Source of the DNA: DAHUYF01 sp035945115
GTDB taxonomy: Bacteria; Pseudomonadota; Alphaproteobacteria; ATCC43930; CGMCC-115725
NCBI GenBank assembly: GCA_035945115.1
Contig: DASZAN010000002.1
Coordinates: 1-64,000, forward strand
Direction: 5' to 3'
DNA length: 64,000 nt
Shown here piece by piece: positions 7,793-18,095 of the stretch. The notes under the pieces were generated by a model. The model saw nothing but the letters and a program-made list of their open reading frames with translations, was not told the DNA's origin and did not search any database. Every line of letters begins with the position of its first letter. Positions within the stretch are counted from its first letter, which is position 1. Made by a program: the position numbers and the translations under genes.

Positions 7793-10229
7793 TGCCGCCG
7801 TTGCCGAACGGCTGACCGCGCCGGTTTCCGCGCCGGCGGCACACCTCGTCCTGCCCATTCGCGGCATGACCTGCGCCACTTGCGCAAAGCGCGTCGAAGC
7901 GGCGCTCGCGGCGCTCCCGGGCGTGCGCGCTTCGGTCAATCTCGTCGGCGAGCAAGCCGAGATCTCCTTCGATCCCGCGCGAACCGCGCCCGGCGCGTTC
8001 GCCCCGGCGATCGAAAACGCCGGCTACGACGTGCCGCGCGAGACACGCGAGCTCGCCATTTCCGGCATGACCTGCGCCACCTGCGCCGGTCGGGTCGAGC
8101 AGGCGCTCAACGGCGTGCCCGGTGTGGGGCACGCTGCGGTCAATCTCGCTTCCGAGAAAGCGTTCGTCGAGGCGCCGCCGGGCGTCGTAAGCGCGGCCGC
8201 GCTCATCGCCGCGATCGAAGGCGCCGGCTACGGCGCGCGCCTCGTCACCGGCGAGGCGGACCGGGATCGCGCAATTGTCGAAGAAGAGCGGCAACGCTTC
8301 CGACGCGAGACTTGGCGCATGCTGGCGGCGATGGGGTTGAGCGCGCCGCTGCTATCGCCGATGCTGAGCGTGCCGCTCTCGCCCTGGCTCGCGCTTCTCC
8401 TGGCGAGCGTGGTGCAGCTCGGCTTTGGGGCGCGCTGTTATCGCGCTGCCTGGAAGGCGCTCCGCGCCGGCACCGGCAACATGGATCTGCTGGTGGCGCT
8501 CGGCACCAGCGCTGCTTATGCCTATAGCCTCTATGGCGTGCTCGTCCACGCCATCATAGGCGCGCCGGCGACGCTTTATTTCGAGGCGGCGGCCGTGGTC
8601 ATCGCCCTCGTGATGCTCGGCAAATGGCTCGAGGCGCGGGCGAAGCGCTCCACCACAGCCGCGATCCGCGCCTTGATGGCGCTCCGCCCTGAGCGCGCGC
8701 GCGTCGAGCAGGAGGGTCGCGAGGTCGAAGTGCCCCTCGCGGCCGTGGCCGTGGGCGATATCGTCGTCGTCCGCCCCGGTGAGCGGCTTCCCGTCGATGG
8801 CGTGGTTCGCGCCGGTGCGAGCGATGTCGATGAGAGCCTCCTTACCGGCGAGAGCCTCCCCGTGTCAAAGCGCAGCGGCGACAAGGTGACGGGCGGCGCC
8901 ATCAACGGCAGCGGTTTGCTGCGGATCGAAACCACGGCGGTCGGCAAGCACTCGACGCTGGCGCGCATCATCGCGCTCGTCGAGCATGCGCAAATGGCGA
9001 AGGCGCCAGTGCAGCGGCTCGTCGATCGCGTGGCCGCGCTCTTCGTGCCGGTGGTGCTCGCCATAGCGCTCGCGGCCTTTCTCGTTTGGTGGCTTGCCGC
9101 CGGCGATTTCGGCGGTGGCGTCATCGCCGCGGTTTCGGTGATGGTGATCGCGTGTCCCTGCGCGCTCGGACTTGCCACGCCGGCGGCGCTGATGGTGGGC
9201 ACCGGAGCCGCGGCGCGCGCGGGCATCCTCATCCGCGATGCCGACGCGCTCGAGCGCGCCCACGCCGTCGATCTCGTCGCGCTCGACAAGACCGGCACGC
9301 TCACCGAAGGGCGACCGGCGATGACCGACATCGTGCCGCACGGCATCGCGGCGCCGGACCTGCTGCGCCGTGTCGCCGCGGCATAGCAAGGCAGCGAGCA
9401 TCCGCTCGCACGCGCGGTCCTCGCCAAAGCCGCAGGCCTCGATCTCGCAGCGGTCGCGGCGTTCACGAGTGTTGCCGGCAAGGGGCTCATCGCGCGCGTC
9501 GGCGCGGAGCGGATCGCCGTCGGCAGCCGTCGCCTCATGGCGGAACTCGGCGTCGATGGAGAAGCGCTCGACGCGCCCGCGGATGCCCTCGAAGCGCAAG
9601 GCCGTACCGTCATGTGGGCGGCCGCGCTCACGCCGTCGCCGCGCCCCCTCGGCCTCATTGCCGTCGCCGATCCCTTGAAGCCCAGCGCCGCCGCGGCCGT
9701 GCGCCGGCTTCGCGCCATGGGGATCGCGACGATCTTGCTCACGGGCGACAACGCGCGCACCGCCGCGGCGGTGGCCGCCGCGGTTGGCATCGACGACGTG
9801 CGCGCCGCATTGCTGCCGGAGGAGAAGGCGGCCGAGATCGCGCGGCTTCAGGCGGCGGGACGGCGGGTCGCCATGGTGGGCGACGGCGTCAACGACGCGC
9901 CCGCGCTCGCCGCCGCCGACATCGGCATCGCCATCGGCACCGGCGCCGATGTGGCGATGGCGACCGCCGGGGTCACACTGATGCGCGGTGACCCCGCGCT
10001 CATCGCCGATGCCATCGCCGTGAGCCGCGCCACCTACCGCAAGATCCGCCAAGGCCTCTTCTGGGCCTTTGTCTACAATCTCGTGGGCTTGCCGCTCGCC
10101 GCAGCGGGCGCGCTCGATCCGATGATCGCCGGCGCCGCCATGGCGCTTTCCTCGGTGAGCGTCGTCGCGAATGCGCTGCTGCTGCGCCGCTGGCGGCCGG
10201 GCGGAGAAAAGAGGGGGTCCACCGCATGA
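7773..10229 (+). pseudogene. copA: Copper-exporting P1B-type ATPase CopA interrupted by an in-frame TAG
   Basis: The reading frame encodes a full P1B ATPase that would export Cu(I) across the inner membrane. It has two HMA domains (GMTCATC with Cys34/37 and Cys101/104), the actuator motif LLTGES, the CPC metal site in IACPCALGLATP, and DKTGTLTEG. TAG at 9384-9386 (codon 538) then interrupts it. The same frame continues without break as QGSEHPLA, LLTGDN and GDGVNDAPALAAADIG to the last two membrane helices. Relatives have Glu (GAG) just before QGSEHPLA, so one G-to-T change explains the stop. The 537-residue product would lack most of the ATP-binding domain. The stop overlaps the cueR start (ATGA). 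Confidence 0.9.
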
Positions 10230-10633
10230 GCGAGAGCATGACCATCGGCGAGGCGGCGGCGCGCTCGGGCGTGCCGCCCAAGACCATCCGCTTCTATGAA
10301 GAGGCCGGCATCATCAAGCCGCCGCTGCGGCGCGCCAATCGTTATCGCGCATACAGCACGAGCGACGTCGAGACACTGCGCTTCATTCACCGCGCTCGCG
10401 CCTTGGGTTTTTCGCTGAAGGACATTGCCAGCCTCCTCGCGCTTTACCGCGACAAGCGCCGCGCGAGCCGCGAGGTGAAGAAGCTCGCGCTCGCCCATGT
10501 CGCGGCGCTCGATCGCAAGATCGCAGAGATGACGGCGATCCGCGACACCATCGCGACGCTCGCCGCGCGCTGCCACGGCAACAACCGTCCGGACTGCCCG
10601 ATCCTCGAGGAGCTTGGCGCGACCGAGCATTGA
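10226..10633 (+). CDS. cueR: CueR-like MerR family copper-responsive regulator
   Basis: 135 residues. The winged helix-turn-helix starts with MTIGEAAARSGVPPKTIRFY, followed by a dimerisation helix and a metal loop CHGNNRPDC with Cys116 and Cys124 (C-x7-C). That loop is the pattern of Cu(I)/Ag(I)-sensing CueR proteins. The start overlaps the copA stop by four bases (ATGA), implying coupled translation. It would activate the 19-bp-spacer promoter at 7515-7545. Confidence 0.9.
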   Translation: MSESMTIGEAAARSGVPPKTIRFYEEAGIIKPPLRRANRYRAYSTSDVETLRFIHRARALGFSLKDIASLLALYRDKRRASREVKKLALAHVAALDRKIAEMTAIRDTIATLAARCHGNNRPDCPILEELGATEH

Positions 10634-10702
10634 CCTAGCGCATGTCGCGTCATGCCACAGGAGCTATGCTGGCGACAGCAGGGTTCGAGCGAGGAGGTCG
10701 CC

Positions 10703-11085
10703 ATGCCCACCACCGTGAAGCAAATGCTGGAAGCGGCAAATGCCGCCGTGCCGCGCGTGACGCCGATGCAAGCGCGAGAGATGATCGCCAAGGGTCGTGC
10801 GCTTGTCGTCGACGTTCGGGACGGCGGCGAAGTGCAGAAGAGCGGCAAGGTCGCAGGCGCCATCAACGTCTCGCGCGGCATGCTGGAGTTCCGCGCCGAC
10901 CCCGAATCGCCCTACCACGACCAGCGTTTCGCCAAAGAGAAGACCGTGATCCTTTACTGCGGCTCCGGTGCCGGGCGGCGCTCGCCGGCAAGGCGCTCAA
11001 GGATTTGGGATATGACCGCGTCTACAATCTCGGCGCCTTCAAGGACTGGTCCGAGAGCGGCGGCGCCGTCGACAACGCGCAATGA
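10703..11085 (+). pseudogene. Rhodanese-domain protein with a one-base frameshift
   Basis: The start ATG has a GAGGAGG ribosome site. The first frame reads through ALVVDVRDGGEVQKSGKVAGAINVSRGMLEF to VILYCGSG, the rhodanese active-site loop with its catalytic Cys. The family sequence then continues in another frame as ALAGKALKDLGYDRVYNLGAFKDW. One missing G near 10969-10973 (expected GGTGGCCGGGCGGCG) would restore a roughly 127-residue single-domain sulfurtransferase. Without the repair the product would carry an unrelated C-terminus. It follows cueR by about 70 bp. Confidence 0.8.
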
Positions 11086-11188
11086 GCTCACGTCAGCCGG
11101 GCGAGATCACCTTTCTGTCATTTCCGCGCTCGCGCCCCGCGTGGCATGATCGTCAATGGCCGACCGGTCGTTGACGAGGAGATATGCC

Positions 11189-11413
11189 ATGACTATCGAT
11201 CCCGTCCGCGGCGCTCGTCGACGGCGATATGGCCTGGGCGGCCGAGCCGTTGGCGCCGGATTGCTCTTGTCGCTTCTCGCACTTGCCGCCTGCACCGATA
11301 CGATCAACTTCGCGCGGGACGGCCGTTCCATCAATGTGCGCGACTGCGTCGAATGGCGCACGGAGTCGGTCTCGGGCTGCTATGACGGCCAGGGCGGCGG
11401 CGGAAAGAACTGA
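11189..11413 (+). CDS. Small lipoprotein, first of three
   Basis: 74 residues from the ATG at 11189, chosen for the GAGGAG ribosome site just upstream; an ATG at 11156 is the alternative. An arginine-rich N-terminus and a hydrophobic stretch end in the lipobox LAAC, so the protein is probably lipidated and kept in the envelope. The mature part ends with CVEWRTESVSGCYDGQGGGG, nearly identical to the end of the next gene, suggesting duplication. The function is unknown. Confidence 0.75.
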   Translation: MTIDPVRGARRRRYGLGGRAVGAGLLLSLLALAACTDTINFARDGRSINVRDCVEWRTESVSGCYDGQGGGGKN

Positions 11414-11414
11414 G

Positions 11415-11564
11415 ATGATGCTCCTGCGGCTCACGTTCTGTGCGCTCTCGCTGGCGGTCCTCGCCGCCTGCTACAATGGCCCCAATCTGCGCGACTGCTC
11501 TGAATGGCGGACGGACTCGATTCCCGGCTGCTACGACGGCCAAGGCGGCGGCGGAAAGAATTGA
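11415..11564 (+). CDS. Small lipoprotein, second of three
   Basis: 49 residues. MMLLRLTFCALSLAVLAAC is a signal with lipobox LAAC, and the short mature part ends CSEWRTDSIPGCYDGQGGGG. The shared C-terminal motif with the preceding gene is also conserved at the DNA level (11379-11413 versus 11530-11564). The start is one base after the preceding stop, so the two are probably cotranslated. ATG at 11415 or 11418 are both possible. Confidence 0.7.
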   Translation: MMLLRLTFCALSLAVLAACYNGPNLRDCSEWRTDSIPGCYDGQGGGGKN

Positions 11565-11704
11565 AGCCGGCTTACGCGGCGTTGGCGATCGCCCTTCTCC
11601 TCTTCGCGCTTGCCGCCTGTAGTCGCGTGCCGACGGAGCGCGCGCCGTCTTCGCTCTCCGCCGCCGATCAAGACTACATCGCCAGCCGCCACGGTGGCAT
11701 GTGA
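11561..11704 (+). CDS. Small lipoprotein, third of three
   Basis: 47 residues from a TTG at 11561 that overlaps the preceding TGA stop; the GGCGGAAAG just before it could serve as ribosome site. The N-terminus LKPAYAALAIALLLFALAAC is a lipoprotein signal with lipobox LAAC. The mature part (SRVPTERAPSSLSAADQDYI, ending SRHGGM) lacks the Cys-Glu-Trp-Arg motif of its two neighbours. Confidence 0.6.
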   Translation: MKPAYAALAIALLLFALAACSRVPTERAPSSLSAADQDYIASRHGGM

Positions 11705-11820
11705 CGATCGGCACGTGCCGATCGATTCACAGCGAGGGCAAGCGGTGATCACGCGCACGGAATAAACATCGCCTTCAGCGAATCAAAACCGTGACATGGC
11801 TGAAGGGGAATGGCACGCCC

Positions 11821-12492
11821 ATGCGTAGAAGCGCCAGCATTCGAAGCGCCGCGCGCGCTCTCTTCGCGAGCTCGCTTGCCGGGCTTGGCGTCCTGGTCGC
11901 GATGCCGGCCGTGGCCGCGGCTGAGACATACGAATATCGGATCGATCATCCGACCTATGGCGAGATCGGGCGATACGTCAACGTCGTGCGTCAGGACCGT
12001 GGCGAGACCGAGGTCGACTCGGAGCTGCGCATCGCCGTGAAGGTACTCGGCATCGTCGTCTATCGCGAAGAGGCGGAGCGCGTCGAGCATTGGCGCGGCG
12101 ACATGCTGGTGTCGTTCGACGGCACGACCGTCACGAACGGCGACAAGATCGAGCTGCACGGCGCGGCGCGCGACGGCGGATTCGTCATCACCACGCCCTC
12201 TGGCCCGGTGGTGGCGCCAGCGAGCGTGCACCCCTCCAATCCCTGGTCGCCGGCGGTGCTGAAAGCGAATGTCATGATGTCAACACGGACCGGGCGCATC
12301 ATGCCGGTGGCGGTGACGGGCGGCGAGGAGCGGACCATCACTCTTGCTAGTCATCAGATGCGTCTTCACCAGTACGAAGTGGTCGGTGAGAGGCACCAAT
12401 TCGTGTGGTTCGACGGGAGCGGCCGTCCGGTCGCCTTCCGCACCGAGCAGGAGGGATCCAACATCGATTTTGTCCTCGTGCGCCACTCATAA
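11821..12492 (+). CDS. DUF6134-like secreted protein
   Basis: 223 residues from ATG 11821; an upstream in-frame GTG at 11791 is less likely because the signal peptide begins MRRSASIRSAARALF. A cleavable signal is predicted to end near AVAAAETYEY. The mature domain is beta-rich (YRIDHPTYGEIGRYVNVV, FDGSGRPVAFRTEQEG), resembling periplasmic proteins of the DUF6134 type. No catalytic residues can be named. Confidence 0.75.
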   Translation: MRRSASIRSAARALFASSLAGLGVLVAMPAVAAAETYEYRIDHPTYGEIGRYVNVVRQDRGETEVDSELRIAVKVLGIVVYREEAERVEHWRGDMLVSFDGTTVTNGDKIELHGAARDGGFVITTPSGPVVAPASVHPSNPWSPAVLKANVMMSTRTGRIMPVAVTGGEERTITLASHQMRLHQYEVVGERHQFVWFDGSGRPVAFRTEQEGSNIDFVLVRHS

Positions 12493-12559
12493 GGGGCGAT
12501 CCGAGGCGCGGCGTCGCGGTTCGAAAAAGATCGAAACAAGAACCTGGGGGGATGGGGGA

Positions 12560-14164
12560 ATGCGTTATGCGGCGATTGCGTTGAGCATGGTTGGCACGGT
12601 GGTTTTCGCCGCGCTCCTCCCGTTCTCCGACCTTTTCTTAGCGCCATTCGTCGCCGCCGCGCTCCTGAGCGCGATCGGCGCCTGGGACATCCTCCAGAAG
12701 CGGCACAGCATCCGGCGCAACTATCCGATCCTCGGCAATATACGCTTCGGCCTCGAGAAGGTCCGTCCCGAGATCCGCCAGTATTTTCTCGAGAGCGACC
12801 TGGACGGAACGCCGTTCAATCGCAGCAAGCGCGCGATTGCCTATCAGCGGGCCAAGGGCGATCTCGACAAGCGTCCCTTCGGCACGCAGCAGGATGTCTA
12901 CCGCGGCAATTTCGAGTGGATCAATCACTCGCTCATTCCCAAGGCCATCGCCGGCCACGATTTTCGCGTCGACGTCGGCGGCGCTCACTGCCGGCGTCCT
13001 TATTCGCTCTCGCTCTTCAATATCTCGGCGATGAGCTTCGGCGCGCTCAGCGCCAATGCCATCCGCGCGCTCAACAAAGGCGCCAGGCTCGGCAATTTCG
13101 CCCACGACACCGGCGAAGGCGGCTATAGCGACTATCACCGCGAATTCGGCGGCGACATCATCTGGGAAATCGGCAGCGGCTATTTCGGCTGTCGCACGCC
13201 CGACGGCAGCTTTTCACCCGACATTTTCGCCCGCCAGGCGGCGGACCCGCAGGTGAAGATGATCGAGATAAAGCTGTCGCAAGGCGCGAAGCCCGGCCAT
13301 GGCGGCGTGTTGCCGGGTGCCAAGGTGACGCCCGAGATCGCCGGGGCGCGCGGCATCCCTCTTGGCGTCGACTGCGTCTCGCCGGCCCGCCACTCGGCGT
13401 TTTCGACGCCCGTCGAAATGATGCGCTTCATCGCCGAGCTGCGCGAGCTTGCCGACGGCAAACCCGTGGGCTTCAAGCTGTGCATCGGCCATCCCTGGGA
13501 GTTCATGGCGCTCTTGAAGGCGATGCTCGAGACCGGCACGCGGCCGGATTTCATCGTCATCGACGGGAGCGAAGGCGGCACCGGCGCGGCGCCGCTCGAA
13601 TTCGTCGACCATGTCGGAACGCCGCTCCGCGAAGGCCTCACCTTCGCCCATAATTCCCTCGTCGGCGCGGGGCTGCGCGCCTCGATCCGCCTCGGCGCCG
13701 CCGGCCGCATCGTCACCGCCTTCGATATGGCGCGCGTGCTCGCGCTCGGTGCCGATTGGTGCAACGCCGCGCGCGGCTTTATGTTCGCGCTCGGCTGCAT
13801 CCAATCGCAATCCTGCCACACCGACCGCTGTCCCACCGGGGTGGCGACGCAAGACCCGCTCCGCCAACGCGGGCTCGTCGTTCCCGACAAGGCCGAACGC
13901 GTGCGCCAGTTCCACGACAGCACGCTGAAGGCCTTGGGCGAGCTCCTCGGCGCGGCCGGGCTCGCACATCCCCGCGAGCTCCGGCCCATGCACATTCAGC
14001 GGCGCCTCTCGCCGACCGAGGTGCGGAGCTTCGCCGAGCTTTACCCGGCGCTCCGGGACGGCGAGCTCCTCACGGGCTGCAGCGATCCCGCCTACGCCCG
14101 CCATTGGGCAAGCGCCGATCCCTTGTCCTTTGCGGCGGTGGAGACGCAGCGCAGCGCCGCCTGA
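12560..14164 (+). CDS. FMN-binding glutamate synthase family protein (GltB central-domain-like)
   Basis: 534 residues. The first about 45 carry one or two hydrophobic segments, so the protein is probably membrane anchored. The rest matches the FMN-binding TIM barrel of glutamate synthase: FNISAMSFGALSANAIRALNKG, HDTGEGGYSDYH, IEIKLSQGAKPGHGG, IDGSEGGTGAAPLEF and a Cys cluster CIQSQSCHTDRCPTG that fits the 3Fe-4S site. The amidotransferase domain is absent, as usual for this stand-alone family, whose physiological reaction is not well established. The GGGGG run before the ATG at 12560 could serve as ribosome site. Confidence 0.9.
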   Translation: MRYAAIALSMVGTVVFAALLPFSDLFLAPFVAAALLSAIGAWDILQKRHSIRRNYPILGNIRFGLEKVRPEIRQYFLESDLDGTPFNRSKRAIAYQRAKGDLDKRPFGTQQDVYRGNFEWINHSLIPKAIAGHDFRVDVGGAHCRRPYSLSLFNISAMSFGALSANAIRALNKGARLGNFAHDTGEGGYSDYHREFGGDIIWEIGSGYFGCRTPDGSFSPDIFARQAADPQVKMIEIKLSQGAKPGHGGVLPGAKVTPEIAGARGIPLGVDCVSPARHSAFSTPVEMMRFIAELRELADGKPVGFKLCIGHPWEFMALLKAMLETGTRPDFIVIDGSEGGTGAAPLEFVDHVGTPLREGLTFAHNSLVGAGLRASIRLGAAGRIVTAFDMARVLALGADWCNAARGFMFALGCIQSQSCHTDRCPTGVATQDPLRQRGLVVPDKAERVRQFHDSTLKALGELLGAAGLAHPRELRPMHIQRRLSPTEVRSFAELYPALRDGELLTGCSDPAYARHWASADPLSFAAVETQRSAA

Positions 14165-14496
14165 GCGCGTGACAAAGCGCCTATCTACTTCGCCGACGGC
14201 AATCGTCCGCCGGCGGCAACACCGCACCGAGCTCTTGATCGCCAAGGTGCTGCCACCCACGCCGGAGCTCGAGCCCAACTCGCAGCTTGTGGTCTTCGAC
14301 ATCGTGACGGTCCGCGGCTGACGAGCGCCTCTGAGAATGGATGTCCACCGGCGGGGAATCTCTTGGTAAGCTGAAGACTGCGACGGCGCACTTCCCGAGA
14401 GCTACGACGCCAGACGAGCGCCGCGCCGGCCTTGATCGCTTTGATACGTCTCCCGGGAGGGTCGCCCTCGCGCGCAGGAGCGAAGGGAGGAACGCC
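14165..14496 (+). other. Intergenic stretch without a convincing gene
   Basis: 332 bases. A short open frame ends near 14321 with PPTPELEPNSQLVVFDIVTVRG, but it has no clear start or ribosome site and may be a decayed gene end. The remainder holds only the GGGAGG ribosome site of the GYD gene. Confidence 0.5.
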
Positions 14497-14790
14497 ATGA
14501 CCACCTATGTCATGCTTACCAAATGGACGGAAAAGGGGATGGTGAACGTGAAGGAGTCGCCGAAGCGTCTCGATGCCGCGAAGAAGGCGCTCAAGGAAAT
14601 GGGCGGCGAGTTCAAGTCCGTTTACATGACCATGGGCGACTACGACCTCGTTGCCATCTATGACGCGCCTGACGACGCCATCGCTGCGCGCTTCACCTTG
14701 ATCCTCGGCATGCTCGGCAATGTGCGCACGACGACGCTGAAGGCATTCCCCGAAGCGGCCTACCGCGAGATCATCAATTCCCTGCGGTAA
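14497..14790 (+). CDS. GYD domain protein
   Basis: 97 residues beginning MTTYVMLTKWTEKGM, with the GDYDLVAIYDAPDD motif near residue 50 that names the GYD family. These are small ferredoxin-like-fold proteins of unknown function. The start has a strong GAAGGGAGG ribosome site. Confidence 0.88.
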   Translation: MTTYVMLTKWTEKGMVNVKESPKRLDAAKKALKEMGGEFKSVYMTMGDYDLVAIYDAPDDAIAARFTLILGMLGNVRTTTLKAFPEAAYREIINSLR

Positions 14791-15070
14791 CTGCAGAGAA
14801 GGGACGGCGCTGATCCTCATTTTGGGGGAGCGCAGGAAAAAAAGTGCGATTGCTCAGACTTGAGCGATCGAGTGCAACCGCGATGCTCGTAGGCTTCACG
14901 CCTTTAATTGCAAGGTTTTCTCGGCCGTCGCCGCCTTGCGGGAGCCGCTCGACAATCGATTTCTTCGATCGATCATGACGAAACTATTCATTGGCGCGAT
15001 CGAAAGGCCGCAGCTTAGTGTGATGAGGCTCAGCACCGAGAGGCAAAAGCGGAACACGATCGGAGGGACC

Positions 15071-16758
<1,688 letters not shown>

Positions 16759-16771
16759 GCCACCTCCCTAA

Positions 16772-16832
16772 CCCTCCCCCGCATGCGGGGGAGGACATTC
16801 AAATGAACCCTCCCCCGCACGCGGGGGAGGGG
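16772..16832. repeat. Two tandem GC-rich palindromes
   Basis: CCTCCCCCGCATGCGGGGGAGG at 16773-16794 is a perfect palindrome (CCTCCCCCGC with GCGGGGGAGG). A second copy differing by one base in the centre lies at 16809-16830. They sit between two convergent genes (katG and an amidohydrolase), as REP-like elements often do, and could act as a bidirectional stop. Confidence 0.75.
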
Positions 16833-16859
16833 AGGGTGGGGGCAGGTCCACGCGCCGTT

Positions 16860-17996
16860 TCAGTGACCTTGCGGCGCAGCGTCCGCTTTCAACCGCTTGT
16901 CCAAGCCGTAGAGCGCAACGACATTGTCGCGCAGGATCCAGCGAGTCTCCTGCGCGGTCAGTTGCTGCGTGTGCTTCGCCAATATCTCCTGGCTCCACGG
17001 CCAGGTCGAATCGCTGTGCGGGAAATCGTTGGCCCACATCAGGCGCCGCGGATTGCAGCGCTTCACCGCATCGAACGCGGTCCAATCGTCCTGAAAGGTG
17101 AGGTAGACGTTCTCGGCAAAATACTCGCTCGGCAGCCGCGCCATCTCCTCGCATTTCAGCCAGTAGCGGTGCCGCTTATAGGCGTGGTCCATGCGATACA
17201 TGAAGTGCGGCGCCCAGCCGGCATCGGCCTCGACGCACACAAGCTTCAAGCCGGGATGGCGCTCGAAGACGCGACCGAAAATGAAGGTACCGATGATGTC
17301 TTGGCATCCCCTGATGATCGCCTGGAAGCTGTTGATGCGCGGCCCGCGTCGGATTCTGAGCTGGTCCGCTTTCGACGTCAGAATGTGGAACGAGAGCGGC
17401 AGGCCGAGATCGACCGCGGCTTCATAAAAGGGATCGTAGATGGCGTGGTCGTAGTCCTCCTGCTGGGGATCGCCGGGCATCATCATGCCGACGAAGCCCA
17501 TCTCCTTCGCGCGCCTGAGATCCTCGATGCCCTCCGCGACCGACCGCATTGCCGTCTGGGCAAGGCCGAAGAGGCGGTCGGGCGCGGCCGAGCAATAGGA
17601 TTGGAGCCACCGGTTGTACGCGGCAAAACAGGCGTGCTTATAGTCGTAATCGGGATGATTGCAGAGCATCATGCCGACCGTCGCGTACAGCAGCTCCGCC
17701 TCAATGCCGTCGCGATCCTGGTCGGCAAGCCGCGACGACGGGTCCCAGCCGCCGCGATGCAATTCCTCGAATTTAGCACCGCCCATTCGCAAGTCTTTGG
17801 GATCTTTGCCGGCAGCGGCGATGAGACCCATCGGGATCGGCTGGTCGAGGCCATCGATGACGAAGGTGTCGCCGTATTGCTCGGTGTGCACCAGCCGGGG
17901 CGCGCGCTCGCGAAATTGCGGGTCGATGTAGTCGATATAGCAGTTCGGCGGTTCGGTGACGTGTGAGTCCGCCGAAATCGGCTTTGCTGCCAACAC
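16860..17996 (-). CDS. Amidohydrolase 2 family metal-dependent hydrolase
   Basis: 378 residues from GTG 17996, chosen because AGGGAGG lies just upstream; a longer ATG start at 18023 would bury that site. The fold is the TIM barrel of the ACMSD-like amidohydrolase 2 group: ISADSHVTEP at the N-terminus, LPLSFHILT mid-protein, FERHPGLKLVCVEADAGWAPHF and WANDFPHSDSTWPWS near the C-terminus. The first strand has DSH instead of the usual D-x-H-x-H second His. The substrate is unknown. It lies about 100 bp downstream of merB on the same strand, but the link to mercury is uncertain. Confidence 0.88.
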   Translation of the reverse strand: MLAAKPISADSHVTEPPNCYIDYIDPQFRERAPRLVHTEQYGDTFVIDGLDQPIPMGLIAAAGKDPKDLRMGGAKFEELHRGGWDPSSRLADQDRDGIEAELLYATVGMMLCNHPDYDYKHACFAAYNRWLQSYCSAAPDRLFGLAQTAMRSVAEGIEDLRRAKEMGFVGMMMPGDPQQEDYDHAIYDPFYEAAVDLGLPLSFHILTSKADQLRIRRGPRINSFQAIIRGCQDIIGTFIFGRVFERHPGLKLVCVEADAGWAPHFMYRMDHAYKRHRYWLKCEEMARLPSEYFAENVYLTFQDDWTAFDAVKRCNPRRLMWANDFPHSDSTWPWSQEILAKHTQQLTAQETRWILRDNVVALYGLDKRLKADAAPQGH

Positions 17997-18095
17997 CGGT
18001 TCCTCCCTGGGGCCGCGGACCAAAGGTGCGGCGAGGCTCGGTCAGGCTATGTGTAGCACACCCTGAGAGAAAATCGACCCGATGGGCAGCTTTCG

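Noticed and set aside
7580..7873. copZ and copA as one gene with three HMA domains split by a frameshift
   Set aside because: copZ has its own promoter-proximal start and ribosome site, and two-HMA CopA proteins are normal; overlap of separate genes is common.
6674..7939. Long open frame on the minus strand (421 codons) opposite the RHH-like gene and copZ
   Set aside because: It runs antisense to clear HMA sequence, is Arg/Ala rich and has no domain; it arises from high GC codon bias.
9384..9386. Reading the copA TAG as pyrrolysine
   Set aside because: Pyrrolysine is not expected in this kind of bacterium and Glu is conserved here; a point mutation is simpler.
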